Source: an uncultured Methylococcaceae bacterium
GTDB lineage: Bacteria; Pseudomonadota; Gammaproteobacteria; Methylococcales; Methylomonadaceae
Direction of reading: 5' to 3'
Length of the DNA stretch: 38,048 nucleotides
Assembly (NCBI GenBank): GCA_903934035.1
Contig: CAIZMK010000252.1
Location: 1 to 38,048, forward strand
The number at the start of each line of letters is the position of its first letter. Position 1 is the stretch's first letter. Below, in pieces: positions 1-11,443 of this stretch. The translations under genes and the position numbers were made by a program. The notes under the pieces were generated by a model that saw nothing but the letters and a program-made list of their open reading frames with translations, did not search any database and was not told the origin of the DNA.

Positions 1-478
1 ATCAGTCTCGAGCTTGGTTATTGTGCTTGGATCATCGGCAGTTCTCGCTTTACTAATCCAGTGATCAAATAGCGTCCAGATGCGTTGCGGATTGGCCTTC
101 AGTATCTCGGCGACCCGATTAACCAGCATTTCCCGCTCGATCAAGGCTTCATATAATAGGCTAAAGCCACTACCGGGGTGTGCCCAGGCAGCGTCTACCG
201 TTCGAACTTTTCCAAGAGTAGGGTTATGAGAGGTGCCGCACAATGGAGGTAACAGGTATGCTCAAAAAAGCTCAAATGTTGCCATTAACGCTCTACGGTA
301 CCAAGCACCGGACAAGCTTAATTCGCCTGATCAGGGAAGCGTGAGTCTGATATAAAGTCGATACGCAGATGAAGCTCGCTATGGGCTGATTCATCAATAG
401 AAAAGGTCGCGTCTTTGACCTGCCAAGGGGATTTTAGGCCTAAAGGCATGCTAAATAATGTTTCATGTTCATAGCCAT
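1..478 (-). pseudogene. ISL3-family transposase, N-terminal part, decayed and cut by the window edge
   Basis: Translating the minus strand in one frame from about 478 gives a typical ISL3 transposase N-terminus: ETLFSMPLGLKSPWQVKDA, then a region with DESAHSELHLRIDF, then ACPVLGTVER and WQHLSFFEHTCYLHC. The reading is interrupted by TAA stops at 318-320 and 286-288. It continues after a frameshift near 230-245 as GKVRTVDAAWAHPGSGFSLL and an HTH-like stretch with NRVAEILKANPQRIWTLF. The zinc-finger/HTH region order and the HLxFFEH and WAxPGSGF signatures are those of ISL3 (IS204/IS1001/IS1165) transposases. The DDE domain would lie beyond position 1. The original start codon is not evident because a TAA precedes the first readable codon in frame. 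The gene is clearly non-functional. Confidence 0.8.
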
Positions 479-502
479 ATTATAAGCTACTGCCCGCTAC
501 CC

Positions 503-522
503 GCTAGGATTCAGATAGAGCC
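503..522 (-). repeat. Probable terminal inverted repeat of the ISL3 remnant
   Basis: Read on the minus strand, the sequence starts GGCTCTATCTGAATCCTAGC. It lies about 25 bases upstream of the first readable transposase codon. ISL3-family ends typically begin GGCTCT, so this is the likely outer end of the element. The opposite end is outside the window, so neither the repeat nor a target duplication can be confirmed. Confidence 0.45.
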
Positions 523-744
523 AGAAAAATTGGTAGCTTAGGCTACAACAATTATATTTATGAGAGAGGCTAGTTCAGTAGTTAATTTATAAACAACAGT
601 TGAATTTATATAAAACAATATTGAATACTTAAATATTAATCTATTTAAAACATATTAATATAAGTCAGTGTAAAAGGTATTTGATTTAGAAAAATATAAA
701 CAAAATAAAATAAGAGTTTAACTACCTTGATTTAATAGGCGGTG
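523..744 (+). promoter_or_regulatory. AT-rich leader and promoter region of the atp operon
   Basis: About 220 bases of very AT-rich sequence separate the IS remnant from atpI. Several TTGAAT/TTGATT hexamers (near 602, 623 and 680) could be -35 elements, but no pair with a good -10 and 17-base spacing stands out. The operon must be transcribed from here or from within the IS remnant, because no other plus-strand gene lies upstream. An AGGCGG ribosome-binding site (737-742) precedes the atpI start. Confidence 0.35.
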
Positions 745-1143
745 ATGTCTATAATTCACGAGCTATTACATTTGGAGAGTGGCTTGGGGAGTAGAAAATT
801 TTCTACCGTCAGTAAGATATTAAGTTATCAAATTTTAATTATACTGATAATAACCGCTTTATTAGCAGGTTATGGAGGCATGAGCTATGCGATTTCTTGT
901 GCATTAGGTGGTGTCGCTGCATTTATACCAAATCTGTATTTTGCTTTACGTATCCAAAAAGCTGCTGGATTGCCGGCACGTAAGGTGATGAATTCATTCT
1001 ATGTCGGTGAGTCAGGTAAACTAATACTCACTGCTTTGCTATTCGTGATGATTTTTAAAGTACCAAACGTAACAATATTACCGCTGTTAGTAGGTTATAT
1101 AACAGCATTATCAGTTTTCTGGTTCGCGCTATTAATGCGCTAA
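745..1143 (+). CDS. atpI: ATP synthase subunit I (AtpI)
   Basis: A small inner-membrane protein of about 132 residues with four predicted hydrophobic segments (roughly residues 27-47, 49-65, 90-106 and 110-130). AtpI proteins assist assembly of the c-ring and are not part of the finished enzyme. The assignment rests on size, hydrophobicity and position as first gene of the atp operon; the sequence itself is weakly conserved. Two starts are adjacent, GTG at 742 and ATG at 745. I prefer ATG 745 because the AGG at 737-739 then has ordinary spacing. The atpB start follows after 21 bases, where a GAGAGGAA ribosome-binding site is visible. Confidence 0.85.
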   Translation: MSIIHELLHLESGLGSRKFSTVSKILSYQILIILIITALLAGYGGMSYAISCALGGVAAFIPNLYFALRIQKAAGLPARKVMNSFYVGESGKLILTALLFVMIFKVPNVTILPLLVGYITALSVFWFALLMR

Positions 1144-1941
<798 letters not shown>

Positions 1942-1974
1942 TTATTGTTGGGCCGTTTTTTATAACTTTATTAA

Positions 1975-2277
<303 letters not shown>

Positions 2278-2316
2278 TTGCACACGCGTGTTTAATAGTA
2301 ACAAGAGGATCGCATC

Positions 2317-2790
2317 GTGAGTATCAATGCTACTCTGATTGGGCAAATGATAACCTTTGCACTTCTGGTATGGTTTACCATGAAGTACATTTGGCCGCCT
2401 TTATTTGACTCTTTAGAAGAACGTAAAAAGAAAATTGCCGATGGTTTGGCTGCTGCTGAAAAAGGTCACGAAGAAATTCTGTTGGCTGAGAAGAAAGCCA
2501 AAGGTGTAATAAAAGAAGCTAAAGAACAATCTTCTGAGATCGTTAATCTAGCTCAAAAACGTGCAAATGATTTGATTGAAGAATCAAAAGACACTGCTAA
2601 ACAAGAAGGAGAACGTCTCCTATTGGCAGCAAAAGCACAAATAGAACAAGAAATTCAACAAGCTAAAGAAGGTTTGCGTCAAGAAGTTGCTGATTTAGCG
2701 TTGAGTGCTGCAGAACAAATTCTGGGTGCAGAGATTGATAAGGCTAAGCATCAAGACATTATTAGCAAAGTTTCTAAACAATTAGGTTAA
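2317..2790 (+). CDS. atpF: F1Fo ATP synthase subunit b
   Basis: The 157-residue peripheral-stalk subunit. It has a single N-terminal membrane helix (about residues 5-25, [20 protein letters not shown]) followed by a long charged coiled coil rich in Ala, Lys and Glu through to the C-terminus. It dimerises and links Fo to F1 through the delta subunit. The start is GTG at 2317 with an AAGAGG ribosome-binding site about nine bases upstream; no in-frame ATG gives the right N-terminus. Length matches the family (156 residues in E. coli). Only five bases separate it from atpH, which suggests translational coupling. Confidence 0.97.
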   Translation: MSINATLIGQMITFALLVWFTMKYIWPPLFDSLEERKKKIADGLAAAEKGHEEILLAEKKAKGVIKEAKEQSSEIVNLAQKRANDLIEESKDTAKQEGERLLLAAKAQIEQEIQQAKEGLRQEVADLALSAAEQILGAEIDKAKHQDIISKVSKQLG

Positions 2791-2795
2791 GCATA

Positions 2796-3329
2796 ATGAG
2801 CGAATTGGCAACATTGGCAAGACCCTACGCTGCAGCTGTTTTTAAAAGAGCTAAGGAAACTCAGTCGGCAACAAAATGGTCGAAGAGTTTAGCATTTATG
2901 TCCGATATTTTAAAAAATAAGGACATATCTGTTGTAGTTGACAATCCTAAGGTGGATAAGCAAAGATTATCTGAATTGCTACTAGATATCTGTCAAGGGC
3001 ATGTTAATGAAGAGAGTGAAAATTTTCTAAAACTACTGGTTCATAATAATCGCTTACGCTTAGTGCCAACGATTGCGAAATTATTCGAGGCTTTTAAAGC
3101 CGATGATGAAGGTTATTTGGAAGTCGAAGTATTGACTGCCTATGCTTTATCGAAAGAAGCAAAGCAAGAGTTTACGGCAACCTTAGAGAAAAACTTAGGC
3201 AAAAAAATCCATATGAATGTAGCTGTGGATAAGTCATTAATCGGTGGCGTTCTGGTACGAGCGGGCGACAAGGTCATTGACGTATCCATTAAAGGCCGAC
3301 TTCAATACATGCAAAAAGCGCTAAAGTAA
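2796..3329 (+). CDS. atpH: F1Fo ATP synthase subunit delta
   Basis: A 177-residue soluble F1 subunit that joins the b-dimer stalk to the alpha subunits. The N-terminal helical domain begins ELATLARPYAAAVFKRAKE. The C-terminal part carries the OSCP/delta signature around GGVLVRAGDKVIDVSIKGRL (residues 150-169). It lies between atpF and atpA in the standard order, with 16 bases before atpA. Length is that of the E. coli protein (177). Confidence 0.97.
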   Translation: MSELATLARPYAAAVFKRAKETQSATKWSKSLAFMSDILKNKDISVVVDNPKVDKQRLSELLLDICQGHVNEESENFLKLLVHNNRLRLVPTIAKLFEAFKADDEGYLEVEVLTAYALSKEAKQEFTATLEKNLGKKIHMNVAVDKSLIGGVLVRAGDKVIDVSIKGRLQYMQKALK

Positions 3330-3345
3330 GAGTGAGAAATAGCAA

Positions 3346-4887
3346 ATGCAATTAAATCCATCTGAAATAAGTGATCTGATTAAAAAGAAGATCGAAAACT
3401 TCGACTTAAGTGCCGAAGCACATACAGAAGGTACTGTCGTCAGTGTGACGGACGGTATTGTTAGAGTACACGGGCTTTCTCAAGCGATGCAAGGCGAAAT
3501 GCTTGAATTTCCAGGCAATACGTTTGGAATGGCGCTTAATCTTGAGAGAGATTCTGTCGGTGTTGTGGTATTAGGTTCATACCAGCATATAACTGAAGGC
3601 GATATCGTAAAGTGTACCGGAAAAATTCTTGAAGTACCTGTTGGTGAAGCATTACTAGGTCGCGTTGTTGATGCGCTAGGAAATCCAATTGATGGTAAAG
3701 GCGCCATTGAGACCACTGAAACAGCTCCGATTGAAAAAATCGCACCAGGCGTTATTGCTCGTCAATCTGTTGATCAACCAGTACAGTTAGGTTTGAAATC
3801 AATTGATGCGATGATTCCTGTAGGTCGTGGACAGCGTGAATTAATTATTGGTGATAGACAAACAGGTAAAACTGCAATTGCTATCGATGCCATTATTAAC
3901 CAAAAAGGTACGGGCATAAAATGTATCTATGTTGCCATTGGTCAAAAACGTTCATCAATTGCAAACGTAGTTCGTAAACTTGAAGAACATGGTGCTATGG
4001 CGCATACCATCATTGTTGCTGCATCGGCCTCTGAGTCAGCTGCGTTACAGTTCATTGCCCCATACACTGGCTGTTCTATGGGTGAGTTCTTCAGAGATCG
4101 TGGTGAAGATGCACTTATAATCTATGATGATTTGACTAAGCAAGCTTGGGCATATCGTCAAGTATCTTTATTATTACGTCGTCCACCAGGTCGTGAAGCT
4201 TATCCTGGAGATGTATTTTATTTACATTCACGTTTACTTGAAAGAGCTTCACGTATTAATGCTGCAGAAGTTGAAAGATTAACGGGTGGCAAGGTAAAAG
4301 GCAAAACAGGTTCATTGACAGCATTACCTATCATTGAAACTCAAGGTGGAGACGTTTCTGCTTTCGTACCGACTAACGTAATTTCTATTACTGATGGACA
4401 AATTTTCCTTGAAAGTAATTTGTTTAACTCAGGTATTCGTCCTGCTGTAAATGCTGGTTTATCAGTTTCACGCGTAGGTGGTGCCGCCCAAACCAAGATC
4501 ATTAAGAAATTAGGTGGTGGTACCCGTTTAGATTTGGCGCAATATCGTGAGTTAGCAGCATTTGCTCAGTTTGCATCAGATTTAGATGAAAGTACACGTA
4601 AGCAAATTGAACGTGGTCAACGCGTCACCGAGTTAATGAAGCAAAATCAATATTCGCCAATGTCAGTTGCTCAAATGGCAGTATCACTTTTTGCAGCTAA
4701 TGAGGGATTCCTCGATAGCATAGCAGTCAATAAAGTTCTTGATTTTGAAGCAGCCTTACAGTTGTTCATGAAGTCCGAGCATTCTGAATTGATGAATAAC
4801 ATTAATGCAACCGGCGATTTTAGTAATGAAATAAGCAATAGTTTAAGAGCAGCTATTGAATCTTTCGTTAAAACTCATAGTTGGTAA
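3346..4887 (+). CDS. atpA: F1Fo ATP synthase subunit alpha
   Basis: A 513-residue regulatory, non-catalytic nucleotide-binding subunit of F1. It has the N-terminal beta-barrel (about 1-95), the central nucleotide-binding domain with P-loop GDRQTGKT at residues 169-176 (identical in position to E. coli), and a C-terminal helical bundle. Arg376 in [10 protein letters not shown] is the arginine finger that reaches into the catalytic beta site. Length is exactly that of E. coli AtpA. It follows atpH by 16 bases and precedes atpG by 12 bases. Confidence 0.98.
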   Translation: MQLNPSEISDLIKKKIENFDLSAEAHTEGTVVSVTDGIVRVHGLSQAMQGEMLEFPGNTFGMALNLERDSVGVVVLGSYQHITEGDIVKCTGKILEVPVGEALLGRVVDALGNPIDGKGAIETTETAPIEKIAPGVIARQSVDQPVQLGLKSIDAMIPVGRGQRELIIGDRQTGKTAIAIDAIINQKGTGIKCIYVAIGQKRSSIANVVRKLEEHGAMAHTIIVAASASESAALQFIAPYTGCSMGEFFRDRGEDALIIYDDLTKQAWAYRQVSLLLRRPPGREAYPGDVFYLHSRLLERASRINAAEVERLTGGKVKGKTGSLTALPIIETQGGDVSAFVPTNVISITDGQIFLESNLFNSGIRPAVNAGLSVSRVGGAAQTKIIKKLGGGTRLDLAQYRELAAFAQFASDLDESTRKQIERGQRVTELMKQNQYSPMSVAQMAVSLFAANEGFLDSIAVNKVLDFEAALQLFMKSEHSELMNNINATGDFSNEISNSLRAAIESFVKTHSW

Positions 4888-4899
4888 AAGGGTCTCCAA

Positions 4900-5763
4900 A
4901 TGGCTGTTGGTAAAGAAGTACGCACAAAGATCGCGAGTATAAAAAATACTCAGAAGATCACTCGCGCAATGGAGATGGTTGCCGCGAGTAAAATGCGTAA
5001 AACAAAAGACAGAATGCAAGCATCACGACCTTATTCTAAAAAGATAGCTAAGATTATTAAGCATTTGGCGCAAGCTAATCCAGAATACAAGCATCCTTAT
5101 TTAATAGCTCGTGATGTTAAAAGAGTCGGTGTTATTGTGGTCAGTTCTGATAGAGGCTTATGCGGAGGTCTGAATTCCAATTTATTCAGAAAGACGCTAG
5201 GCAATTTAGTTGAGTGGGAAAATGCTAAGGTTGAAGTAGATGTTTGTACTATTGGTACAAAAGCATCTGGTTTTTTTAGTAATTTGAAAGTCAATTTAGT
5301 GGGCCAAGCTATTAAATTAGGAGATGCTCCACATCTGAACGACATAATTGGTGTCATTAAAGTCATGCTGGATGCATACGAAGAAGGTAAAATCGATCAG
5401 TTGTTTATTATTAGCAATGAATTCGTAAATACCATGACTCAACGACCTACTGTTGAACAATTATTGCCAATAGTAGTTTGTGATCTTGATGAAAACTTAA
5501 ACGGCCATTGGGATTATATATATGAGCCTGATGCTAAAGAAGTATTGGATCATCTGCTGAATCGTTTTGTTGAATCCAAAGTTTATCAGGGCTTGGTTGA
5601 AAACAATGCTTGTGAACAAGCAGCCAGAATGGTGGCAATGAAGAGTGCTTCAGATAATGCCGGAAATCTTATCGGTGAGTTGCAGTTAATTTACAATAAA
5701 GCTAGACAGGCCGCAATCACTCAAGAAATTTCAGAAATTGTTGCAGGTGCTGCTGCCGTTTAA
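4900..5763 (+). CDS. atpG: F1Fo ATP synthase subunit gamma
   Basis: The 287-residue central rotor shaft. The N-terminal helix begins [20 protein letters not shown] with the conserved [15 protein letters not shown] stretch. The C-terminal helix carries the family signature ending in [20 protein letters not shown]. The middle Rossmann-like domain includes [11 protein letters not shown] (residues 83-93). Length matches E. coli (287). The gap to atpD is 92 bases, larger than most others in the operon, and contains only a weak hairpin (GCCTA/TAGGC). Confidence 0.98.
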   Translation: MAVGKEVRTKIASIKNTQKITRAMEMVAASKMRKTKDRMQASRPYSKKIAKIIKHLAQANPEYKHPYLIARDVKRVGVIVVSSDRGLCGGLNSNLFRKTLGNLVEWENAKVEVDVCTIGTKASGFFSNLKVNLVGQAIKLGDAPHLNDIIGVIKVMLDAYEEGKIDQLFIISNEFVNTMTQRPTVEQLLPIVVCDLDENLNGHWDYIYEPDAKEVLDHLLNRFVESKVYQGLVENNACEQAARMVAMKSASDNAGNLIGELQLIYNKARQAAITQEISEIVAGAAAV

Positions 5764-5813
5764 TCGTGGAGAGGTTGATATTTATATCTGCCTATATGAT
5801 TAGGCTTGTGTAG

Positions 5814-7238
<1,425 letters not shown>

Positions 7239-7245
7239 GACAGTA

Positions 7246-7269
7246 TCTCTCTATCCAATGATAGAGAGA
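7246..7269 (+). promoter_or_regulatory. Intercistronic hairpin between atpD and atpC
   Basis: Arms TCTCTCTATC (7246-7255) and GATAGAGAGA (7260-7269) form a perfect 10-bp stem with a four-base CAAT loop, beginning eight bases after the atpD stop. It is not followed by a T-run, so it is not a standard terminator. It lies about 20 bases upstream of the atpC start. It may protect the upstream mRNA or mark a processing site; that role is inference. Confidence 0.6.
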
Positions 7270-7289
7270 GTATTGAAACAGGTGAAGAA

Positions 7290-7712
7290 ATGACCATGAC
7301 CGTACATGTAGACATCGTAAGTGCAGAAAAAGAGATTTACTCTGGTTTGGCTGAAATGGTATTTGCTCCAGCTGAACTCGGTGAAGTGGGTATTTCACCT
7401 CGACATGCGCCATTTATAACTAGATTAAACCCTGGTGAAGTTCGGATTAAAGTAACCGAGAATGAAAGCTATCCCTTTTATATCTCAGGTGGCTATTTGG
7501 AAGTTCAGCCACATCTAGTAACAATTTTGGCTGATACCGCTATTCGTGCAAAAGATATTGATGAAGCAGCAGCATTAGATGCTAAAGTCAGAGCCGAAGA
7601 AGCCTTGGCTGATAAAACAGGTAAGATTGATTATGCAACAGCTCAAGCTCAATTGGCACAAGCTGTTATGCAATTAAGAACCCTTGATAGATATAGAAAG
7701 CGTGGTGGTTAA
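7290..7712 (+). CDS. atpC: F1Fo ATP synthase subunit epsilon
   Basis: A 140-residue F1 subunit with an N-terminal beta-sandwich (about 1-85; [20 protein letters not shown], then GISPRHAPF and YISGGYLEV) and a C-terminal two-helix domain that can inhibit ATP hydrolysis. It is the last gene of the atp operon and is followed by a clear terminator. Two in-frame ATGs lie at 7290 and 7296. The first is chosen because GTGAAG lies five to six bases upstream. Confidence 0.96.
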   Translation: MTMTVHVDIVSAEKEIYSGLAEMVFAPAELGEVGISPRHAPFITRLNPGEVRIKVTENESYPFYISGGYLEVQPHLVTILADTAIRAKDIDEAAALDAKVRAEEALADKTGKIDYATAQAQLAQAVMQLRTLDRYRKRGG

Positions 7713-7757
7713 TAACAGTTGTTTGTTATTGGTATACTAAAAGCAATCTTATAATTT

Positions 7758-7798
7758 TAAAAGCCCGGTATCGTTGTCACGTTATCGGGCTTTTTTGT
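7758..7798 (+). terminator. Rho-independent terminator of the atp operon
   Basis: Arms AAAAGCCCGGTA (7760-7771) and TATCGGGCTTTT (7784-7795) pair with a single G-T wobble, and the stem runs into TTTTTT. It sits 48 bases after the atpC stop, just before glmU. Confidence 0.9.
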
Positions 7799-7813
7799 TT
7801 AACAGGATTTTAT

Positions 7814-9184
7814 ATGAAGATTACGACTATTATTCTTGCTGCCGGTAAAGGCACGCGCATGTGTTCCCAACTACCTAAAATATTACATCAAATAGCTAAT
7901 AGATCGCTGCTAGAGCATGTCTATGATATGTCGAAGCAATTAGAAAACAATGCTATTAAGATTGTCTATGGTCATGGTGCAGATTTAGTAAGGGAAACTT
8001 TGAATGATTTGGACGTCAGTTGGATTGAACAAAAACAACAATTAGGTACAGGTCATGCAGTACAGCAAGCCAGTGCACACTTTACTGACAGTGATACGGT
8101 TTTAATTTTATATGGCGATGTGCCTTTATTGAAATTGAATACCGTTAATGCCCTAATTAAAAATGTTAGTGAACAGTCTATTGCTCTATTAACAGTCAAT
8201 CTCGATGATCCAACGGGTTATGGCAGAATCGTTAGAGATGCTTCGGGTCAAGTTAGTAAAATTGTTGAACAAAAAGATGCAACTGCTGCCGAGCAATTAA
8301 TTAAGGAAGGTAATACCGGTATCATGGCAGTTCAAGGGCAACAGTTAAAGAAATGGCTGAATCAGTTAGGGAACAATAATGCTCAAGGCGAGTACTATTT
8401 AACTGATGTCATTGAAATGGCAGTTGCAGATGGTATTGCTGTTATAACGAGTCAGCCAGAGTCGGTCGATGAAGTTTTAGGAGTCAATAATCGAATTCAG
8501 TTAAGTCATTTGGAGCGTGTTTATCAGCTTGAGCGAGCTAATTATCTGATGGAACAGGGTGTAACCTTAATGGATCCTGCACGTTTTGACCTCAGAGGTT
8601 CAATTGACTCACTGGGTACAGACATTATTATTGATGTGAATGTTATTTTAGAAGGTAAAAATAGCATTGGTAATAATGTGCGTATAGGTGCTAATACCTA
8701 TATCAATAATTCTATAATCGCAGATAATGTGGACATTTTAGCGAACTGTATAATTGATAATGCCATCATTGGCCAAGGCAGTAAGATTGGGCCTTTTGCA
8801 AGGTTACGCCCTGAAAGTGTTTTAGCTGAGCAAGTGCATATTGGTAATTTCGTTGAAATCAAAAAAACAACAATTGCTTCTGCAAGTAAAATAAATCATT
8901 TAAGTTATATAGGTGATGCAACAGTAGGTAGTCGCGTAAATATTGGTGCAGGTACGATTACTTGTAACTACGATGGTGTAAATAAATTTAGAACAATCAT
9001 TGAAGATGGTGCTTTTATTGGTTCAGATAGTCAATTAATCGCACCTGTAACTATCGGTAAAAATGCCACGATAGGCGCAGGTTCAACTATTACAAAAGAT
9101 AGCCCAGAAAATCAATTGACTTTAAGTAGAGCAAAGCAAATTACAATTACAAGTTGGCAACGTCCGGTTAAACAGGAAAAATAA
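7814..9184 (+). CDS. glmU: Bifunctional UDP-GlcNAc pyrophosphorylase / GlcN-1-P acetyltransferase
   Basis: GlmU makes UDP-N-acetylglucosamine in the cytoplasm for peptidoglycan and LPS. The 456-residue protein has an N-terminal uridylyltransferase domain with the nucleotide-binding loop LAAGKGTRM (residues 8-16) and QLGTGHAVQQA. The C-terminal half (from about residue 250) is a left-handed beta-helix of hexapeptide repeats such as IGNNVRIGANTYI. The acetyltransferase motif NIGAGTITCNYDGVNKF is present. Length equals that of E. coli GlmU (456). The stop codon is one base from the glmS start, so the two genes form a coupled unit for consecutive hexosamine steps. Confidence 0.98.
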   Translation: MKITTIILAAGKGTRMCSQLPKILHQIANRSLLEHVYDMSKQLENNAIKIVYGHGADLVRETLNDLDVSWIEQKQQLGTGHAVQQASAHFTDSDTVLILYGDVPLLKLNTVNALIKNVSEQSIALLTVNLDDPTGYGRIVRDASGQVSKIVEQKDATAAEQLIKEGNTGIMAVQGQQLKKWLNQLGNNNAQGEYYLTDVIEMAVADGIAVITSQPESVDEVLGVNNRIQLSHLERVYQLERANYLMEQGVTLMDPARFDLRGSIDSLGTDIIIDVNVILEGKNSIGNNVRIGANTYINNSIIADNVDILANCIIDNAIIGQGSKIGPFARLRPESVLAEQVHIGNFVEIKKTTIASASKINHLSYIGDATVGSRVNIGAGTITCNYDGVNKFRTIIEDGAFIGSDSQLIAPVTIGKNATIGAGSTITKDSPENQLTLSRAKQITITSWQRPVKQEK

Positions 9185-9185
9185 T

Positions 9186-11015
9186 ATGTGTGGAATTGTA
9201 GGTGGAATAGCGCAACGAAATATCGTACCTATATTGTTAGAGGGCTTAAAGCGTTTAGAATATCGCGGTTATGATTCAGCGGGGTTGGCGGTTATTAATG
9301 ACGGCATAATCTATAGAAAACGCGAGTTAGGTAAAGTTAAAGGGCTTGAAGACTTATTGCAACAAGATCCTGTATTTGGAAATATCGGTATAGCGCATAC
9401 CCGCTGGGCAACCCATGGCAAACCAAGTACCGAAAATGCACATCCTCATCTAAGCCAAGATAAAGTTGCGGTAGTTCATAACGGTATTATTGAAAATCAT
9501 GGAAAATTACGTACTTCACTTAAAGAAAGTGGTTATGTATTTACTTCAGAAACAGACACCGAAGTTATTGTTCACCAAATTTATCAAGCTCTGGAATCAA
9601 CATCTGGCTTTTTAAATGCAGTGAAATTAGCAATTAAATCGCTAGAAGGTGCTTATGCCTTGGGCATCATGAGTACTGTTGAGCCCAATACCTTAATAGC
9701 TTGCCGTAAAGGAAGTCCTTTAGTGATTGGTGTCGGTATCGGTGAATATTTTATCGCATCTGATGTTGCGGCATTACTGCCAGTCACGCAACGTTTTATT
9801 TTTCTAGAAGACGGTGACATAGCCTCAATTACTATTGATAGCGTGGTAATTTATAATAATGAGGGTGATGTAGTCAGTAGACCCATTAAAGAAAGTCAAC
9901 TAACAGCGGATTCAGTCGATAAAGGCGATTATCGTCATTACATGCTAAAAGAAATATATGAGCAGTCTTTTGCTATTTCGCAAACACTTGAAGGTCGCTT
10001 TATTAATAATCGACTAGAAGAAAGTTCATTTGGACACAATGCTTCTGAAGTGTTTGATAGTATTAAATCGGTGCAAATTTTAGCCTGTGGAACTAGCTTT
10101 CATGCTGGATTGGTTGCTCGTTATTGGTTTGAAAAAATAGCCAGAGTACCCTGTCAAATTGAAGTTGCTAGTGAATTTCGTTATCGGCATCCTGTTTTAC
10201 AAGCTGATACATTAATTGTCACTATTTCTCAATCTGGTGAAACAGCGGATACCTTAGCAGCTTTGCAAGAAGCTAAAAAATTAGGTGCAAAATATTCCTT
10301 AGCCATTTGCAACGTGCCCGAAAGTTCGCTGGTTAGAGAATCTGATTTAGTATTAATGACCCGTGCAGGCCCAGAAATTGGTGTGGCTTCAACTAAAGCC
10401 TTTACCACTCAATTAGCGACTTTGATGTTATTAGTCATGGCTATTGGTCGACGCTTTGAGATGACGGCACAGGTAGAGCAAAAAATTACCTCGGAATTAT
10501 TTCGTCTACCAGGCAATATTGAAAAAGTACTGCAATTGAATGATGAAATTAAACTATTAGCTGAGCAATTTTCTGAAAAACAACATGCATTATTTTTAGG
10601 AAGAGGTTCGCATTATCCAATTGCGATGGAAGGAGCGCTTAAATTAAAAGAGATCTCTTATATTCATGCAGAAGCCTATCCTGCTGGAGAATTAAAGCAT
10701 GGACCTTTAGCCTTGATTGATGCAGATATGCCTGTTATTACCGTGGCACCTAATAATAGTCTTTTAGAGAAACTAAAATCAAATATACAGGAAGTCAGTG
10801 CCAGAGGTGGGCAATTGATCGTTTTTATGGATGAAACCCTCGCGACAGAAAACGATGTTAATGTACAAATTGTAAAGGTTCCGCAAGTTGAAAATGAAAT
10901 ATCACCCATTATTTACACCATCCCTTTACAGCTATTGTCTTATCATGTCGCTGTGTTAAAAGGCACGGATGTTGATCAGCCTCGTAATTTAGCAAAATCT
11001 GTAACAGTCGAATAG
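9186..11015 (+). CDS. glmS: Glutamine-fructose-6-phosphate aminotransferase (isomerizing)
   Basis: GlmS converts fructose-6-phosphate and glutamine to glucosamine-6-phosphate, the entry step of hexosamine synthesis. The 609-residue protein begins MCGIVGG, in which Cys2 is the glutaminase nucleophile after methionine removal. N-terminal glutaminase motifs include YRGYDSAG and HTRWATHGKP. Two SIS sugar-isomerase domains follow, with CGTSFHAG, SQSGETADT, STKAFTTQ and a second-domain LGRGSHYPIA. The C-terminus ends DQPRNLAKSVTVE as usual. Length matches the family (609 in E. coli). No glmS ribozyme is visible; the gene abuts glmU with one base between. Confidence 0.98.
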   Translation: MCGIVGGIAQRNIVPILLEGLKRLEYRGYDSAGLAVINDGIIYRKRELGKVKGLEDLLQQDPVFGNIGIAHTRWATHGKPSTENAHPHLSQDKVAVVHNGIIENHGKLRTSLKESGYVFTSETDTEVIVHQIYQALESTSGFLNAVKLAIKSLEGAYALGIMSTVEPNTLIACRKGSPLVIGVGIGEYFIASDVAALLPVTQRFIFLEDGDIASITIDSVVIYNNEGDVVSRPIKESQLTADSVDKGDYRHYMLKEIYEQSFAISQTLEGRFINNRLEESSFGHNASEVFDSIKSVQILACGTSFHAGLVARYWFEKIARVPCQIEVASEFRYRHPVLQADTLIVTISQSGETADTLAALQEAKKLGAKYSLAICNVPESSLVRESDLVLMTRAGPEIGVASTKAFTTQLATLMLLVMAIGRRFEMTAQVEQKITSELFRLPGNIEKVLQLNDEIKLLAEQFSEKQHALFLGRGSHYPIAMEGALKLKEISYIHAEAYPAGELKHGPLALIDADMPVITVAPNNSLLEKLKSNIQEVSARGGQLIVFMDETLATENDVNVQIVKVPQVENEISPIIYTIPLQLLSYHVAVLKGTDVDQPRNLAKSVTVE

Positions 11016-11022
11016 TGTATTC

Positions 11023-11060
11023 AAAATTAAGGAGTTCTTTTTTTCGTACTCCTTAATTTT
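11023..11060 (+). terminator. Hairpin terminator after glmS
   Basis: A perfect 13-bp stem, AAAATTAAGGAGT (11023-11035) and ACTCCTTAATTTT (11048-11060), begins seven bases after the glmS stop. The downstream arm ends in TTTT. Because the stem is symmetrical in A and T it could work in both directions. The T-run is short, so efficiency is uncertain. Confidence 0.75.
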
Positions 11061-11443
11061 ATAAACCTATAAAGCAGTAATTTTGTAGGGTGCAATAGCT
11101 TTGGCGTATTGCACCGTTAATAATCAACCTAATAAGCTACGCTATATTTGATAGCCTAAGGCTTAAATTTACGATTGTAATTAACTATATGACCCGTTAC
11201 TAAGGTGGGTATAGGAATCTGTGGATAAATACAATAGTGTTGAATGAGAGAATTCCCAGCAATATAAATGATTATAGAGTGTTAGAATAAAGGCTAGCAC
11301 GCAAGCGACTAAGTTTCAATTTACCAGCAGTCAAAATATTCACTAACGACGGTGATTATTTAAAGTCAATTAATTGAAGTGCTTGGCACTTAATTTTAAA
11401 AGAGTTTTTCGACCTGATTAACAATACGATCTCTGAGGGCACT
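11061..11443. other. Intergenic region glmS to UPF0182 gene, with one REP-like hairpin
   Basis: No open frame of interest is seen on either strand. The notable feature is a hairpin GGTGCAATA (11089-11097) / TATTGCACC (11107-11115), a perfect 9-bp stem that resembles the other short palindromes of this window. The remainder is AT-rich and presumably includes the promoter of the gene at 11444, but I could not pick out a convincing -35/-10 pair. A GAGGG ribosome-binding site lies just upstream of that gene. Confidence 0.5.

Noticed and set aside
11016-11060. glmS-type riboswitch or ribozyme
   Set aside because: No such element lies upstream of glmS, which is one base from glmU; the structure after glmS is a simple hairpin.
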